DNA of 64,000 bases from UBA11222 sp049323435 (lineage in GTDB: Bacteria; Pseudomonadota; Alphaproteobacteria; UBA11222), in NCBI GenBank assembly GCA_049323435.1, contig JBMOMX010000017.1, positions 62,001 to 126,000 of the forward strand, written 5' to 3'. The stretch's first letter is position 1. Each line of letters opens with the position of its first letter. The translations under genes and the position numbers were made by a program. The notes under the pieces were generated by a model. It made no database searches and was not told the DNA's origin. It saw only the letters and a program-made list of their open reading frames with translations. Of the stretch, positions 43,779-52,536 are shown piece by piece.

Positions 43779-44858
43779 ATGAGTGAAATCAGCACAATGC
43801 TGGGCGATACGGTGAATCGCCTTTTGGGTGATCTGGTAACGGCGGAGCTGCTGACGGCGGCGGAAGACGGCGTGTGGCCGGCGGCGCTGTGGAAAGCGGT
43901 CGAGGAGGCGGGGCTGACCCTGCTGCTGGTGTCGGAGGCGCGCGGCGGCGTGGGCTGTTCGTGGCTGGATGCGCGCCTGGTGCTGCATGGCGCCGGGCAA
44001 TATGCCGCACCCATTCCGCTCGCCGAAACCATTCTGGCGGGATGGCTGCTGGACCGGGCCGGGATCGAGCCGCCGGCGGGGCCGATGAGTGTGGCCGCTG
44101 CCGCAGCCGGCGCGCCGCTGCATCTCTATCGTGATGCCGATGGCTGGCGGCTGGATGGGCTGTGCCCGCGTGTGCCCTGGGGCGGCAGCGTGGGGCATGT
44201 GGTGGCTGTGGCGCTGGCCGAGGGCGCGGTGCGTGTGGCGCTGGTGGCAAACGGCGATTATCAGGTCACGCCGGAAAAAAATATGGCGCGCGAGCCGCGC
44301 GACACGCTGCGCTTTGAAAATGCGCCGGTGGCGGCGTGCGATGCGGCTGCGGGTCTGCCGGAAAATGCGGTGGAACTGTATGGCGCGCTGATCCGCTCGG
44401 TGCAGATCGGCGGCGCGCTGGAACGCGCATTACAGGAATCGGTGAAATACGCCAATGACCGGGTGCAGTTCGGCAAACCCATCGGCAAATTTCAGGCGGT
44501 GCAGCAAAGCCTGGCGCAACTGGCCGACGAAGTGGCGGCCTGCGGCGCGGCGGGAACGGCGGCCTGCGCGGCGGTCGACAAATCGCTGCGTTCCAATAAC
44601 AGCGCGGATGTCTGGCTGCGCATTGCTGCCGCCAAGGCGCGGGCGGGCGAGGGCGCGGGCAAGGGCGCCAGCATCGCGCATCAGGCGCATGGCGCGTTCG
44701 GCTTCACCTATGAACATGTGCTGCATTTCGCCACCCGGCGGCTATGGTCCTGGCGCGCGGAGTTTGGCACCGGCGACGCCTGGGCGCAGGAACTGGGCAG
44801 CCGCATCGTGGAAATCGGCGCGGACAATCTGTGGGAAACCCTGACCGCGACGGATTGA
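43779..44858 (+). CDS. Acyl-CoA dehydrogenase, probable small subunit of a heteromeric enzyme
   Basis: A 359-residue member of the acyl-CoA dehydrogenase family, divergent in the FAD-binding middle domain (short, Ala-rich), with the C-terminal helical region recognisable: SVQIGGALERALQESVKYANDRVQFGKPIGKFQ (in shorter pieces, ANDRVQFGKPIGKFQAVQ) and HQAHGAFGFTYEH. Small subunits of this type pair with a larger dehydrogenase such as the one at 39016. TGAGGA precedes the ATG at 43779. The substrate is unknown; the GC-rich codon use matches the large subunit rather than the metal genes between them. Confidence 0.85.
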   Translation: MSEISTMLGDTVNRLLGDLVTAELLTAAEDGVWPAALWKAVEEAGLTLLLVSEARGGVGCSWLDARLVLHGAGQYAAPIPLAETILAGWLLDRAGIEPPAGPMSVAAAAAGAPLHLYRDADGWRLDGLCPRVPWGGSVGHVVAVALAEGAVRVALVANGDYQVTPEKNMAREPRDTLRFENAPVAACDAAAGLPENAVELYGALIRSVQIGGALERALQESVKYANDRVQFGKPIGKFQAVQQSLAQLADEVAACGAAGTAACAAVDKSLRSNNSADVWLRIAAAKARAGEGAGKGASIAHQAHGAFGFTYEHVLHFATRRLWSWRAEFGTGDAWAQELGSRIVEIGADNLWETLTATD

Positions 44859-44861
44859 AGA

Positions 44862-45845
44862 CTATGGCTGCTTACGGTGCGGGCCATCGCCGATGACGGC
44901 GCTGATGCGTGTGGAAAGCTGTGTGCGCAAATCGTCCGGCGTATTCCAGACTATATGAGGAAACTGCCGCGTATCAAAGTGGAGGTGGTCCATGCTGTCT
45001 TTGCGGCAGGTAAATATCACCGGAATGTTGAGGCCATGCGCAAACCCGGCCTCGTAATAAACCCCTCCACGATTGCCTTTTTCGCCTTCTGTAAAGTCGG
45101 CGACTATGAAACGAGAGCGCCTGATTTCGGCGATGATCTCATCATCTATTTTGTTCAGATGTTCCTTATTATCTATTCGCAACGATGTATATCCGGCATC
45201 TTTTATTCCCGGTTCTATCCCGTCGATATATGCGCTTTTCATCGTGTCATCGAACCACATGGCGACAAAGCCCTGCGATGATTCTTTGTTTGCTGCTTCA
45301 AGTTTGGCGAGGCGGGCATAGCCTGCAACAGTCAGAAATGTTTTTGCATAGCCGCCGTTGATTTTGATCCAGTCTTGTTGAATCAAATATTCCAACAAAA
45401 ACAGCAGCTCGCCTTTTGGGTCCGGTTGGATGCATTCGGACCAGGCCAGCATATTCAAAATAATCCAATGGTCTGGTGCAGCAAGGGGAATATCTATTGT
45501 GTTCCCTACCACAGGGGACTTCGTTTTAAGATATTTAAGCAACCGGTCAGCGCGGTCATGCACGGGCAGGGGCCGATGCCGGCTAAACTCTTCTGCTCTC
45601 TCTCGCGTTATCTCCGGGCCTGGGTGACCCGGCTGCTGTTGATCCACTACCCAAGATGACAGCCGCGCCTTTATTTGTTCTGCATCTGCGCGCATCTTTA
45701 AGAAATTTAGCGCCTGTTCTGTGATGATATAATTTCCCCCAGCGCGGTGCGAAGCTGTCACCTCATAGCGCAAGCCATCTGGTGAGTTGCCTGCTTGTCT
45801 GACATTTGCAGGCGTTCCCCAGATCGGGCATGTGTCTGCGGTCAT
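44862..45845 (-). CDS. Nucleoside 2-deoxyribosyltransferase/TIR-like domain protein, possible stress or defence effector
   Basis: A 327-residue protein. The N-terminus has a CPIWGTPA motif with one Cys and a RAGGNYIIT segment. The middle contains helices that resemble winged-helix modules (LLEYLIQQDWIKING, LTVAGYARLAKLE). The C-terminal about 125 residues form a Rossmann-like domain: GFVAMWFDD, GYTSLRIDN, RRSRFIVADFT and GGVYYEAGFAHGLNIPVIF. The Glu in YYEAGFA aligns with the catalytic Glu of nucleoside deoxyribosyltransferases and related TIR-like enzymes. GGAGGTGGAGGA immediately precedes the ATG at 45845. It lies 70 bases downstream of higA on the same strand. The activity is inferred from fold resemblance only. 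Confidence 0.6.
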   Translation of the reverse strand: MTADTCPIWGTPANVRQAGNSPDGLRYEVTASHRAGGNYIITEQALNFLKMRADAEQIKARLSSWVVDQQQPGHPGPEITRERAEEFSRHRPLPVHDRADRLLKYLKTKSPVVGNTIDIPLAAPDHWIILNMLAWSECIQPDPKGELLFLLEYLIQQDWIKINGGYAKTFLTVAGYARLAKLEAANKESSQGFVAMWFDDTMKSAYIDGIEPGIKDAGYTSLRIDNKEHLNKIDDEIIAEIRRSRFIVADFTEGEKGNRGGVYYEAGFAHGLNIPVIFTCRKDSMDHLHFDTRQFPHIVWNTPDDLRTQLSTRISAVIGDGPHRKQP

Positions 45846-45915
45846 TCCTCCACCTCCAATAAAGTTGTCACCCCGCAACAAGTGCATGGTCACAAGTGGG
45901 CGTCTTTGCAGCCAT

Positions 45916-46212
45916 CTACTCCGCTGCGGCCCGCGTCAGTCGTGTGATCTTGATGCGATCCGCATGTTTCATCGCCTCGGCAAGGTCGAAGGCAACCTGT
46001 AGCCGCAGCCATGTTTCGGCGCCGCCGCCAAAGGCTTTGTCGAGCCGGATCGCCATTTGCGGGGAAATGCCCGCGCGGCAATTCACCAGATCGGAAAGCT
46101 GTTTGCGGCTGACCTTTAGCGATTTCGCAGCTTCCGTCACATTCAAGCCGAGTGGCTCAAGGCAATCATGACGTATAGACAGCCCGGGATGCGGTGGATT
46201 TTTCATCGGCAT
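45916..46212 (-). CDS. higA: HigA-family antitoxin
   Basis: A 98-residue XRE-type helix-turn-helix protein of the HigA addiction-module family, opening with HPGLSIRHDCLEPLGLNVTEAAKSL (in pieces, HPGLSIRHDCLEPL) and the recognition helix SRKQLSDLVNCRAGIS, followed by MAIRLDKAFGGGAETWLRLQ. HigA neutralises HigB and represses the operon. It is the second gene, 12 bases after higB, the toxin-first order typical of this family. Confidence 0.92.
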   Translation of the reverse strand: MPMKNPPHPGLSIRHDCLEPLGLNVTEAAKSLKVSRKQLSDLVNCRAGISPQMAIRLDKAFGGGAETWLRLQVAFDLAEAMKHADRIKITRLTRAAAE

Positions 46213-46224
46213 GAAGCAATGCTC

Positions 46225-46503
46225 CTAATGATAATCAATCAGATCAACCTCGCGGGCGTGACCGCCTTCAAATCGAAAAATGATACGCCAATTGCTGGAC
46301 ACGGTGACGGACCAGAAGCCCGCAAAGTTCCCTTTCAGAGGGTGCAGCCTGAAACCGGGCAGGTCCATATGGCTTATATCTGTTGCTTCATCCAGGCGCG
46401 CCAGGATGCGTTCACACTTATCCGCATAGTCCGCCAGCAGCTTCCGCCGGTCAGCTTTCTCAAACAGTAATTTGAGGCCTTTGTGGCGAAAGCTAAGGAT
46501 CAT
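46225..46503 (-). CDS. higB: HigB-family mRNA interferase toxin
   Basis: A 92-residue RelE-fold toxin: FRHKGLKLLFEKADR at the start, then LARLDEATDISHMDLPG, LHPLKGNFAGFWSVTVSSNWRI (in pieces) and FRFEGGHAREVDLIDYH at the end. The SVTVSSNWRIIF and DLIDYH blocks match the family. Such toxins cut mRNA on the ribosome. The ATG at 46501-46503 forms the edge of an inverted repeat that extends to 46534, the likely autoregulatory operator. Confidence 0.92.
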   Translation of the reverse strand: MILSFRHKGLKLLFEKADRRKLLADYADKCERILARLDEATDISHMDLPGFRLHPLKGNFAGFWSVTVSSNWRIIFRFEGGHAREVDLIDYH

Positions 46504-46534
46504 ATGATAAGTGTAACCTATCTCCTATCATATG
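46501..46534. promoter_or_regulatory. Inverted-repeat operator of higBA overlapping the higB start
   Basis: CATATGATA (46501-46509) and TATCATATG (46526-46534) are perfect 9-base complements separated by 16 bases. The centre-to-centre distance of 25 bases suits two dimers or one HigBA complex. The left arm includes the higB start codon. Autoregulation through such palindromes is usual for HigBA; binding here is inferred. Confidence 0.6.
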
Positions 46535-46551
46535 TCAATCTGTGGATGCCC

Positions 46552-48444
46552 CTACTCCGCCGCCGCCTTGTTGCCGGGCGTGGGGGTGCGGGCGCGCTCG
46601 ACCTGGGTTACGTCGCGCACCGCGCCGCGCGAGGCGCTGGTGGTCATCGCGGCATAGGCGCGCAGCGCCTGGCTGACCTTGCGGGGGCGCGCCTTTTCGG
46701 GCGCCCAGCCATTGGGGCTGGCGTCCATTTTGGCGCGGCGTTGCGACAGTTCCGCATTGCTCACGGCCAGATGGATGCTGCGGTTGGGAATGTCAAACTC
46801 CACAATGTCTCCCGGCTGTATCAGGCCGATCGCGCCGCCCTCGGCCGCCTCCGGCGAGACATGGCCGATGGAAAGCCCCGAGGTGCCGCCCGAAAAGCGC
46901 CCGTCGGTCAGCAGCGCGCAGGCCTTGCCCAGCCCCTTGGCTTTCAGATAGCTGGTCGGATACAGCATTTCCTGCATTCCCGGCCCGCCCTTCGGCCCTT
47001 CATAGCGGATCACCACCACATCGCCGGGCTTGATCACGCCGGTGAGGATTTTGCTGCACGCCTCGTCCTGGCTTTCACAGATCACGGCGGGACCGGAAAA
47101 TTTCAGAATTTCCTTGTCCACACCAGCGGTTTTGACGATGCAGCCTTCGGTGGCGATATTGCCATACAGCACCGCCAGCCCGCCATCCTGGCTATAGGCA
47201 TTGTCGATGGAACGTATACAGCCGCCCGCGCGGTCCGTGTCCAGCGTGGCGTAGCGGCGGTTCTGGCTGAATGCCTCGGTGGTGCGCACACCGCCCGGCG
47301 CCGCGCGATAGAAGGTGTGCACGGATTCATCCTTGGTGCGCAGCACATCCCATTTGTCCAGCGCCTCGCCCATTGTTCTGGTATGCACGGTGGGCACATC
47401 GCGGTGAATGCGCCCGCTGCGGTCCAGCTCGCCCAGAATGGCCATGATGCCACCCGCGCGATGCACATCCTCCATGTGATATTCAGGCGTCGAGGGCGCG
47501 ACCTTGCAGATATGCGGCGTCACGCGTGACAGCCGGTCGATGTCCTTCATGGTGAAATCAATACCGCCCTCATTGGCGATAGCGAGCAGATGCAGCACCG
47601 TATTGGTCGAACCGCCCATGGCGATGTCAATCGTCATGGCGTTCTCAAAGCTTTTGAAACCGGCGATGTTGCGCGGCAGGGCGGTTTCGTCATTGTCCTG
47701 ATAATAGCGCTTGCACAGCTCCACCGCCGTGCGTCCCGCGCGCAGGAACAGTTCGCGCCGGTCGGCATGAGTCGCCAGCACGCTGCCATTGCCGGGCAAC
47801 GCCAGGCCCAATGCCTCGGCCAGGCAATTCATCGAATTGGCGGTGAACATGCCCGAGCATGAGCCGCAGGTCGGGCAGGCGGAACGTTCATATTTGCCGA
47901 CCATTTCGTCGGAAACGGAATCGTCGGCGGCGCTGATCATCGGGTCGATCAGATCGACCATTTTGGTGGAACCGTCATCCATGATGACCTTGCCCGCCTC
48001 CATCGGCCCGCCGGAAACAAACACAGCGGGAATGTTCAGCCGCATCGCCGCCATCAACATGCCGGGTGTGATCTTGTCGCAATTGGAAATGCACACCAGC
48101 GCGTCCGCGCAATGGCCATTGACCATATATTCCACCGCATCGGCGATGACCTCGCGCGACGGCAGCGAATACAGCATCCCGTCATGACCCATGGCGATGC
48201 CGTCATCCACGGCGATGGTGTTGAATTCCTTGGCCACGCCGCCCGCAGCCTCGATCTCGCGCGCCACCATCTGGCCAAGGTCCTTGAGGTGTACATGGCC
48301 CGGCACAAACTGGGTGAAACTGTTGGCGATGGCGATGATCGGTTTGCCGAAATCGCTGTCGGTCATGCCGGTGGCGCGCCACAGGGCCCGCGCGCCCGCC
48401 ATGTTGCGCCCATGGGTGGAGGTCTTTGAACGATAGGCTGGCAT
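46552..48444 (-). CDS. ilvD: Dihydroxy-acid dehydratase
   Basis: A 630-residue enzyme that dehydrates dihydroxy acids in valine, isoleucine and leucine synthesis. It has the N-terminal AGARALWRATGM, NSFTQFVPGHVHL, the Fe-S cysteines in SNCDKITPGM and CPTCGSCSGMFTANSMNC, and the GRFSGGTSGLSIGHVSPEA motif near the C-terminus. Its length matches E. coli IlvD (616). An Ala/Arg-rich tail extends about 40 residues. It has no gene partners of the pathway nearby and seems to be its own unit, divergent from the FNT gene. Confidence 0.96.
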   Translation of the reverse strand: MPAYRSKTSTHGRNMAGARALWRATGMTDSDFGKPIIAIANSFTQFVPGHVHLKDLGQMVAREIEAAGGVAKEFNTIAVDDGIAMGHDGMLYSLPSREVIADAVEYMVNGHCADALVCISNCDKITPGMLMAAMRLNIPAVFVSGGPMEAGKVIMDDGSTKMVDLIDPMISAADDSVSDEMVGKYERSACPTCGSCSGMFTANSMNCLAEALGLALPGNGSVLATHADRRELFLRAGRTAVELCKRYYQDNDETALPRNIAGFKSFENAMTIDIAMGGSTNTVLHLLAIANEGGIDFTMKDIDRLSRVTPHICKVAPSTPEYHMEDVHRAGGIMAILGELDRSGRIHRDVPTVHTRTMGEALDKWDVLRTKDESVHTFYRAAPGGVRTTEAFSQNRRYATLDTDRAGGCIRSIDNAYSQDGGLAVLYGNIATEGCIVKTAGVDKEILKFSGPAVICESQDEACSKILTGVIKPGDVVVIRYEGPKGGPGMQEMLYPTSYLKAKGLGKACALLTDGRFSGGTSGLSIGHVSPEAAEGGAIGLIQPGDIVEFDIPNRSIHLAVSNAELSQRRAKMDASPNGWAPEKARPRKVSQALRAYAAMTTSASRGAVRDVTQVERARTPTPGNKAAAE

Positions 48445-48539
48445 GGCTTTTCCCTTTCAAGATGATTGAGCAGGATCATATACCGGGATCGGGTTTGGGT
48501 GAAGTATCCTCATGGCCAAATTAAAGGACCGAATCAAAT

Positions 48540-49409
48540 ATGATGGAAGATACGATTAATCACACTGCGGCGTCTGTGAATGCGTTGCTGCCGCCTGAAA
48601 TGGCCGAAAAGGCCGAAGATACCGGCGCGGCCAAAACCCGGCTTCCGTTCCTTAATCTGCTGGTACTGGCCATATTGGCCGGGGCTTTTATTGCGCTGGG
48701 CGCGCTGTTTTCGACAATTGCCATTGCAGGGGCGGGCAATTATCTGCCATTCGGCGTGACGCGGGTGCTTGCTGGATTGACCTTTTCGCTGGGGCTGGTG
48801 CTGGTTGTTGTGGGGGGGGCGGAACTGTTTACTGGCAATAATCTGATGGTGATGGCCTGGGCCGGGGGGAAAATCACCCTGGGCACGATGCTGCGCGCCT
48901 GGGGCATTGTTTATCTTGGCAATTTTATTGGCGCGGCGGCCACGGCCGTGATGGTGTTTCTGGCCGGGGTGCATGGCAATGGGGATGCCGCAGTGGGCGC
49001 CGCCGCCCTGACCATGGCCGACGCCAAGGCGCAACTGGCATTTTTCCCGGCCCTGATGCGGGGGGTGTTGGGCAATGTGCTGGTGTGTCTCGCGGTCTGG
49101 CTTTGCTACAGCGCCCGCACAACCACGGACAAGATTCTGTGCATCGTGCCGCCGGTAACCGCCTTCGTCGCCGCCGGGTTTGAACATAGCATCGCCAATA
49201 TGTTCATTCTGCCTTATGGCCTGCTTATCAAGGCGGCGGCCCCGGAAAGCTTCTGGCAAGGCTTGTCTATGAGCCCGGCCGGTTTTGATGCGCTGGACTG
49301 GGGTGCGCTTGCCGCCAATCTTGTTCCGGTAACGCTTGGCAATGTGATCGGCGGCGGGGTTCTGGTTGGTGCGGTTTACTGGTTCGTCTATCTGCGCCAC
49401 CGCCCCTGA
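48540..49409 (+). CDS. Formate/nitrite transporter family channel
   Basis: A 289-residue FNT protein with six membrane helices. The first domain has FIALGALFSTIAIAGAG and GLTFSLGLVLVVVGGAELFTGNNL (in pieces, GGAELFTGN, the omega-loop motif), the second GRGVLGNVLVCLA-like (RGVLGNVLVCLAVW) and GFEHSIANMF with the pore His. It moves formate, nitrite or related small anions; which one cannot be told. The N-terminal about 35 residues are a polar cytoplasmic extension. It is divergent from ilvD across 95 bases. Confidence 0.9.
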   Translation: MMEDTINHTAASVNALLPPEMAEKAEDTGAAKTRLPFLNLLVLAILAGAFIALGALFSTIAIAGAGNYLPFGVTRVLAGLTFSLGLVLVVVGGAELFTGNNLMVMAWAGGKITLGTMLRAWGIVYLGNFIGAAATAVMVFLAGVHGNGDAAVGAAALTMADAKAQLAFFPALMRGVLGNVLVCLAVWLCYSARTTTDKILCIVPPVTAFVAAGFEHSIANMFILPYGLLIKAAAPESFWQGLSMSPAGFDALDWGALAANLVPVTLGNVIGGGVLVGAVYWFVYLRHRP

Positions 49410-49531
49410 GACCGGATGGCAGGGCGTTTTCGGGGGAATTAATGAATCCTCAAGAGTAATCGTTCATTTTGCAAGCACAGCAAGCATGGGGGGTTTTGCC
49501 GCTGGCGCATGTCATATGAAAGTACGAAGGT

Positions 49532-50047
49532 ATGAGCGGTACGATCGTAAAATCTGAAAGGCCCGTGGAATTTGCTGATTCTTACGAAGAATTTCAGCGC
49601 CTGGCAGAGGGTACAAATATCAATAGCCGGACTCTGCTTGCCACGGACTATCTTAATCATTTTAACGAAATAATCATGCTGATCGAAATGATTTCGGACA
49701 TGATGGAATGTATTGAAGATGTTGCGGCCTGGACCCCCAAAAGCTATCAGGATCATTTTCGGGATAGCGGATTTTCCGACAGAGATCTGGCTGTTGCGGC
49801 CTATGAATATGTGCCCGCGCAGTACCGGACTCCCTTTGAGCGCCTGATCAAGCAGCTTAATGCGCTGGTTTTGCAGGTAGCCTCGAAATTGGTGGCCGCG
49901 TCCGCAACCGGGGATCAGGCGGAAATTGCCGCCGCCGCACTGTTTGGCCCGGAATTGCGGCTGCTGGCGGAAAAGGCCGGCGCCATCATTAATGGCGAAA
50001 CCGAAGCGACCGACCAGGCGGATATTGACGCGATGCTTGACGGATAG
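49532..50047 (+). CDS. Conserved hypothetical protein, helical, unknown function
   Basis: A 171-residue, acidic, mostly helical protein with no recognised motif. Residues about 32-60 are rich in hydrophobic and acidic residues (FNEIIMLIEMISDMMECIEDV), and the C-terminus ends in DQADIDAMLDG. No membrane helix or signal peptide is clear. It lies 122 bases after the FNT gene and 90 bases before the DAHP synthase gene on the same strand. Codon use matches the neighbours, so it looks like a native gene. I do not recognise its family. Confidence 0.6.
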   Translation: MSGTIVKSERPVEFADSYEEFQRLAEGTNINSRTLLATDYLNHFNEIIMLIEMISDMMECIEDVAAWTPKSYQDHFRDSGFSDRDLAVAAYEYVPAQYRTPFERLIKQLNALVLQVASKLVAASATGDQAEIAAAALFGPELRLLAEKAGAIINGETEATDQADIDAMLDG

Positions 50048-50137
50048 GCCCCGGCGAGGGTCAGAATCTCGAATTCATGCCTGACAAACCTGAATTTTCG
50101 GCCTATAACCACCTGAATTATACTGATCAGGTGCGAA

Positions 50138-51502
50138 ATGACCGACAATTGGACCCCGCATAGCTGGCGCGCCAGGCCTGCCGTGCAAATGCCAAATTAT
50201 CCCGACCCTCAGGCTTTGGCTGATGTTGAGGCGCAATTGCGCGCACATCCGCCACTGGTGTTCGCAGGCGAAGCCCGCAATCTCAAGGACGAACTGGCGG
50301 CGGTATCTCGCGGCGAGGCGTTTCTGCTGCAAGGCGGGGATTGCGCTGAAAGCTTTGCTGAATTCCGGGCCGACAATATCCGCGATATGTTCCGTGTGCT
50401 GCTGCAAATGGCTGTGGTGCTGACCTTTGGCGCTAAATGCCCGGTGGTCAAGCTGGGACGCATGGCTGGACAATTTGCCAAGCCGCGCTCGGCGGATATG
50501 GAAGCGGTTGGCGGTGTGGAACTGCCCAGCTATCGCGGTGACATCATTAATGGCATGGATTTTGAAGCCAAGGCGCGCATCCCCGATCCGGAACGCATGC
50601 TGAAGGCCTATGGCCAGGCGGCGGCGACACTGAACCTGCTGCGTGCTTTTGCCGGCGGCGGCTATGCCGATCTGCATCATGTGGCGCGCTGGAATCTGGA
50701 CTTTGTCGCCGACAGCCCGGTCAGCAAACGCTATCACGCCATTGCGGAACAGATTTCCGAGGCGCTGGACTTCATGGAAGCCTGTGGTGTTGGACCCAAT
50801 TCGGTCGCCAGCATGCGCACCGTGAATTTCTACACCAGCCATGAGGCATTGTTGCTGCCCTATGAGGAAGCCCTGACGCGCGTCGATTCCACCTCCGGCG
50901 AATGGTATGATACCTCGGCGCATCAGCTCTGGATCGGCGACCGCACCCGCCAGCCGGATGGCGCGCATGTCGAGTTTTGCCGGGGTGTCAGAAATCCGCT
51001 CGGTGTGAAATGCGGCCCCAGCCTGACACCCGATGAACTGCTGCGGCTGCTGGATGTGCTGAACCCGTCGAACGAGGCCGGGCGCATGACCCTGATCTGC
51101 CGTTTTGGCGCGGGCAATGTGGAAAAGCATCTGCCGAAACTGATCCGCGCCGTCGCCCGTGAGGGCCGCGGGGTGATCTGGTCCTGCGATCCGATGCATG
51201 GCAATACGATCAAGGCCGATAACGGCTTCAAGACACGTCCGGTGGACCGTATTCTGACCGAAATGCGGCAGTTCTTCGCCGTGCATCAAGCCGAGGGCAG
51301 CTATGCCGGCGGCGTGCATTTCGAAATGACCGGCCAGAATGTCACCGAATGTATCGGCGGCGCGCAGGCGATCACCGAAGCCGATCTGATGGACCGCTAT
51401 CACACCCATTGCGACCCGCGCCTCAACGCCACTCAGGCGCTGGAACTGGCATTCATTATCGCCGAGGGATTAAAAGCGGAGCGCAAAAGGGTAGCGGCGT
51501 AA
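50138..51502 (+). CDS. Class II 3-deoxy-7-phosphoheptulonate (DAHP) synthase
   Basis: A 454-residue plant/Mycobacterium-type DAHP synthase that condenses phosphoenolpyruvate and erythrose 4-phosphate in the first step of the shikimate pathway. Family markers are PWTPHSWR-like start (NWTPHSWRARPAVQMP), LLQGGDCAESFAEF, the GRMAGQFAKPRS metal/phosphate motif, MRTVNFYTSHEALLLPYE, and SCDPMHGNTI. It is unrelated in sequence to the class I AroF/G/H enzymes. Allosteric control by aromatic amino acids is known for some members but cannot be read here. Confidence 0.95.
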   Translation: MTDNWTPHSWRARPAVQMPNYPDPQALADVEAQLRAHPPLVFAGEARNLKDELAAVSRGEAFLLQGGDCAESFAEFRADNIRDMFRVLLQMAVVLTFGAKCPVVKLGRMAGQFAKPRSADMEAVGGVELPSYRGDIINGMDFEAKARIPDPERMLKAYGQAAATLNLLRAFAGGGYADLHHVARWNLDFVADSPVSKRYHAIAEQISEALDFMEACGVGPNSVASMRTVNFYTSHEALLLPYEEALTRVDSTSGEWYDTSAHQLWIGDRTRQPDGAHVEFCRGVRNPLGVKCGPSLTPDELLRLLDVLNPSNEAGRMTLICRFGAGNVEKHLPKLIRAVAREGRGVIWSCDPMHGNTIKADNGFKTRPVDRILTEMRQFFAVHQAEGSYAGGVHFEMTGQNVTECIGGAQAITEADLMDRYHTHCDPRLNATQALELAFIIAEGLKAERKRVAA

Positions 51503-51528
51503 GCGGGAAACCTGTTGGCGGAGGGGAG

Positions 51529-52536
51529 ATGCCTGAAAAAATCAACCGGCAGATGGTGATTGCGGGCATCCCCGAGGGGCGGCTGCACATTTCCCATTAT
51601 AAAATGCGCGAAGCGGCAGTGCCGCAGCCGGGCGCAGGGCAGGTATTGGTTCGGACCCTGCTGATTTCGATGGACCCGGTCAGCCGCACCCGCATTACCG
51701 GCAAGCCGGGCGGCTTGCAGATTGGCGATGTCATGCCAAGTTCCGGCCTGGCGCAGGTGGTGGCGTCTAAGCATCCGGATTTTACGGAAGGCCAGGTGGT
51801 TGAATGCGCGCCCGGCTGGCAGGATTATTCCGTACACGGATCGGATGCGTTGACCGGCATTGACCGCCTTGGCCCGCTCACCCATCATCTGAGCGTCTAT
51901 GGCGTCAGCGGCCTGACCGGATATTTTGGCATGACGGAGGCGGGCATGCCCAAACCCGGCGAGACGGTGCTGGTGTCGGCGGCAGGCGGTGCTGTCGGGC
52001 ATATAGCAGGCCAGGTGGCGAAACTGCGCGGTGCGCGTGTGGTGGGTATTGTCAGTTCACCCGAAAAAGCCAGATGGCTGACCGAAACGCTGGGCTATGA
52101 CGCGGCCATCGACCGCCGCGCCGGTCCGGTCGGCGCCGCCATCAAACAGGCCTGCCCCGAAGGCGTTGATCTGTATTTTGATAATGTGGGCGGTGAAGTA
52201 CTGGAAACCGCACTTACCCGGATGAAGGATCACGGCAGAATTGTGATCTGCGGCTATGCCTCGCAATATGACACGCAAACGCCGGAAACCGCGACCAGGG
52301 GGGTGCCGTCCGTGGTGCTGTATAAACGGCTGCGCATCGACGGTTATGTCGTGATGGATTATTACGGTAAAAAGCAGGCCGCGCGCAAACAGATGGCGGA
52401 ATGGATGAAGGCGGGCAAATTGCAGGTTGCCATTGATCTGCTGGACGGGCTGGAGCGCGCGCCCGAAGGGTTTGCGGGCCTGTTCAATGGCGAAAATCGC
52501 GGCAAGCGCATGATCAAGGTCGCGGACGAGGTTTAA
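51529..52536 (+). CDS. NADP-dependent medium-chain oxidoreductase (leukotriene B4 dehydrogenase/curA-like)
   Basis: A 335-residue zinc-independent MDR enzyme. It has the N-terminal GroES-like domain (LLISMDPVSRTRI) and the NADP-binding Rossmann fold (VSAAGGAVGHIAGQVAKLRGARVVG), then GVDLYFDNVGGEVLE, typical of alkenal/one oxidoreductases. Likely role is reduction of an activated double bond or carbonyl. GGAGGGGAG precedes the ATG at 51529; a longer frame beginning inside the DAHP synthase gene is rejected. The stop overlaps that of the convergent CigR-like gene by 4 bases. Confidence 0.88.
   Translation: MPEKINRQMVIAGIPEGRLHISHYKMREAAVPQPGAGQVLVRTLLISMDPVSRTRITGKPGGLQIGDVMPSSGLAQVVASKHPDFTEGQVVECAPGWQDYSVHGSDALTGIDRLGPLTHHLSVYGVSGLTGYFGMTEAGMPKPGETVLVSAAGGAVGHIAGQVAKLRGARVVGIVSSPEKARWLTETLGYDAAIDRRAGPVGAAIKQACPEGVDLYFDNVGGEVLETALTRMKDHGRIVICGYASQYDTQTPETATRGVPSVVLYKRLRIDGYVVMDYYGKKQAARKQMAEWMKAGKLQVAIDLLDGLERAPEGFAGLFNGENRGKRMIKVADEV

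Noticed and set aside
46483..47529. Long plus-strand open frame opposite ilvD
   Set aside because: Ala/Gly/His/Arg-rich antisense shadow; ilvD on the other strand is unmistakable.
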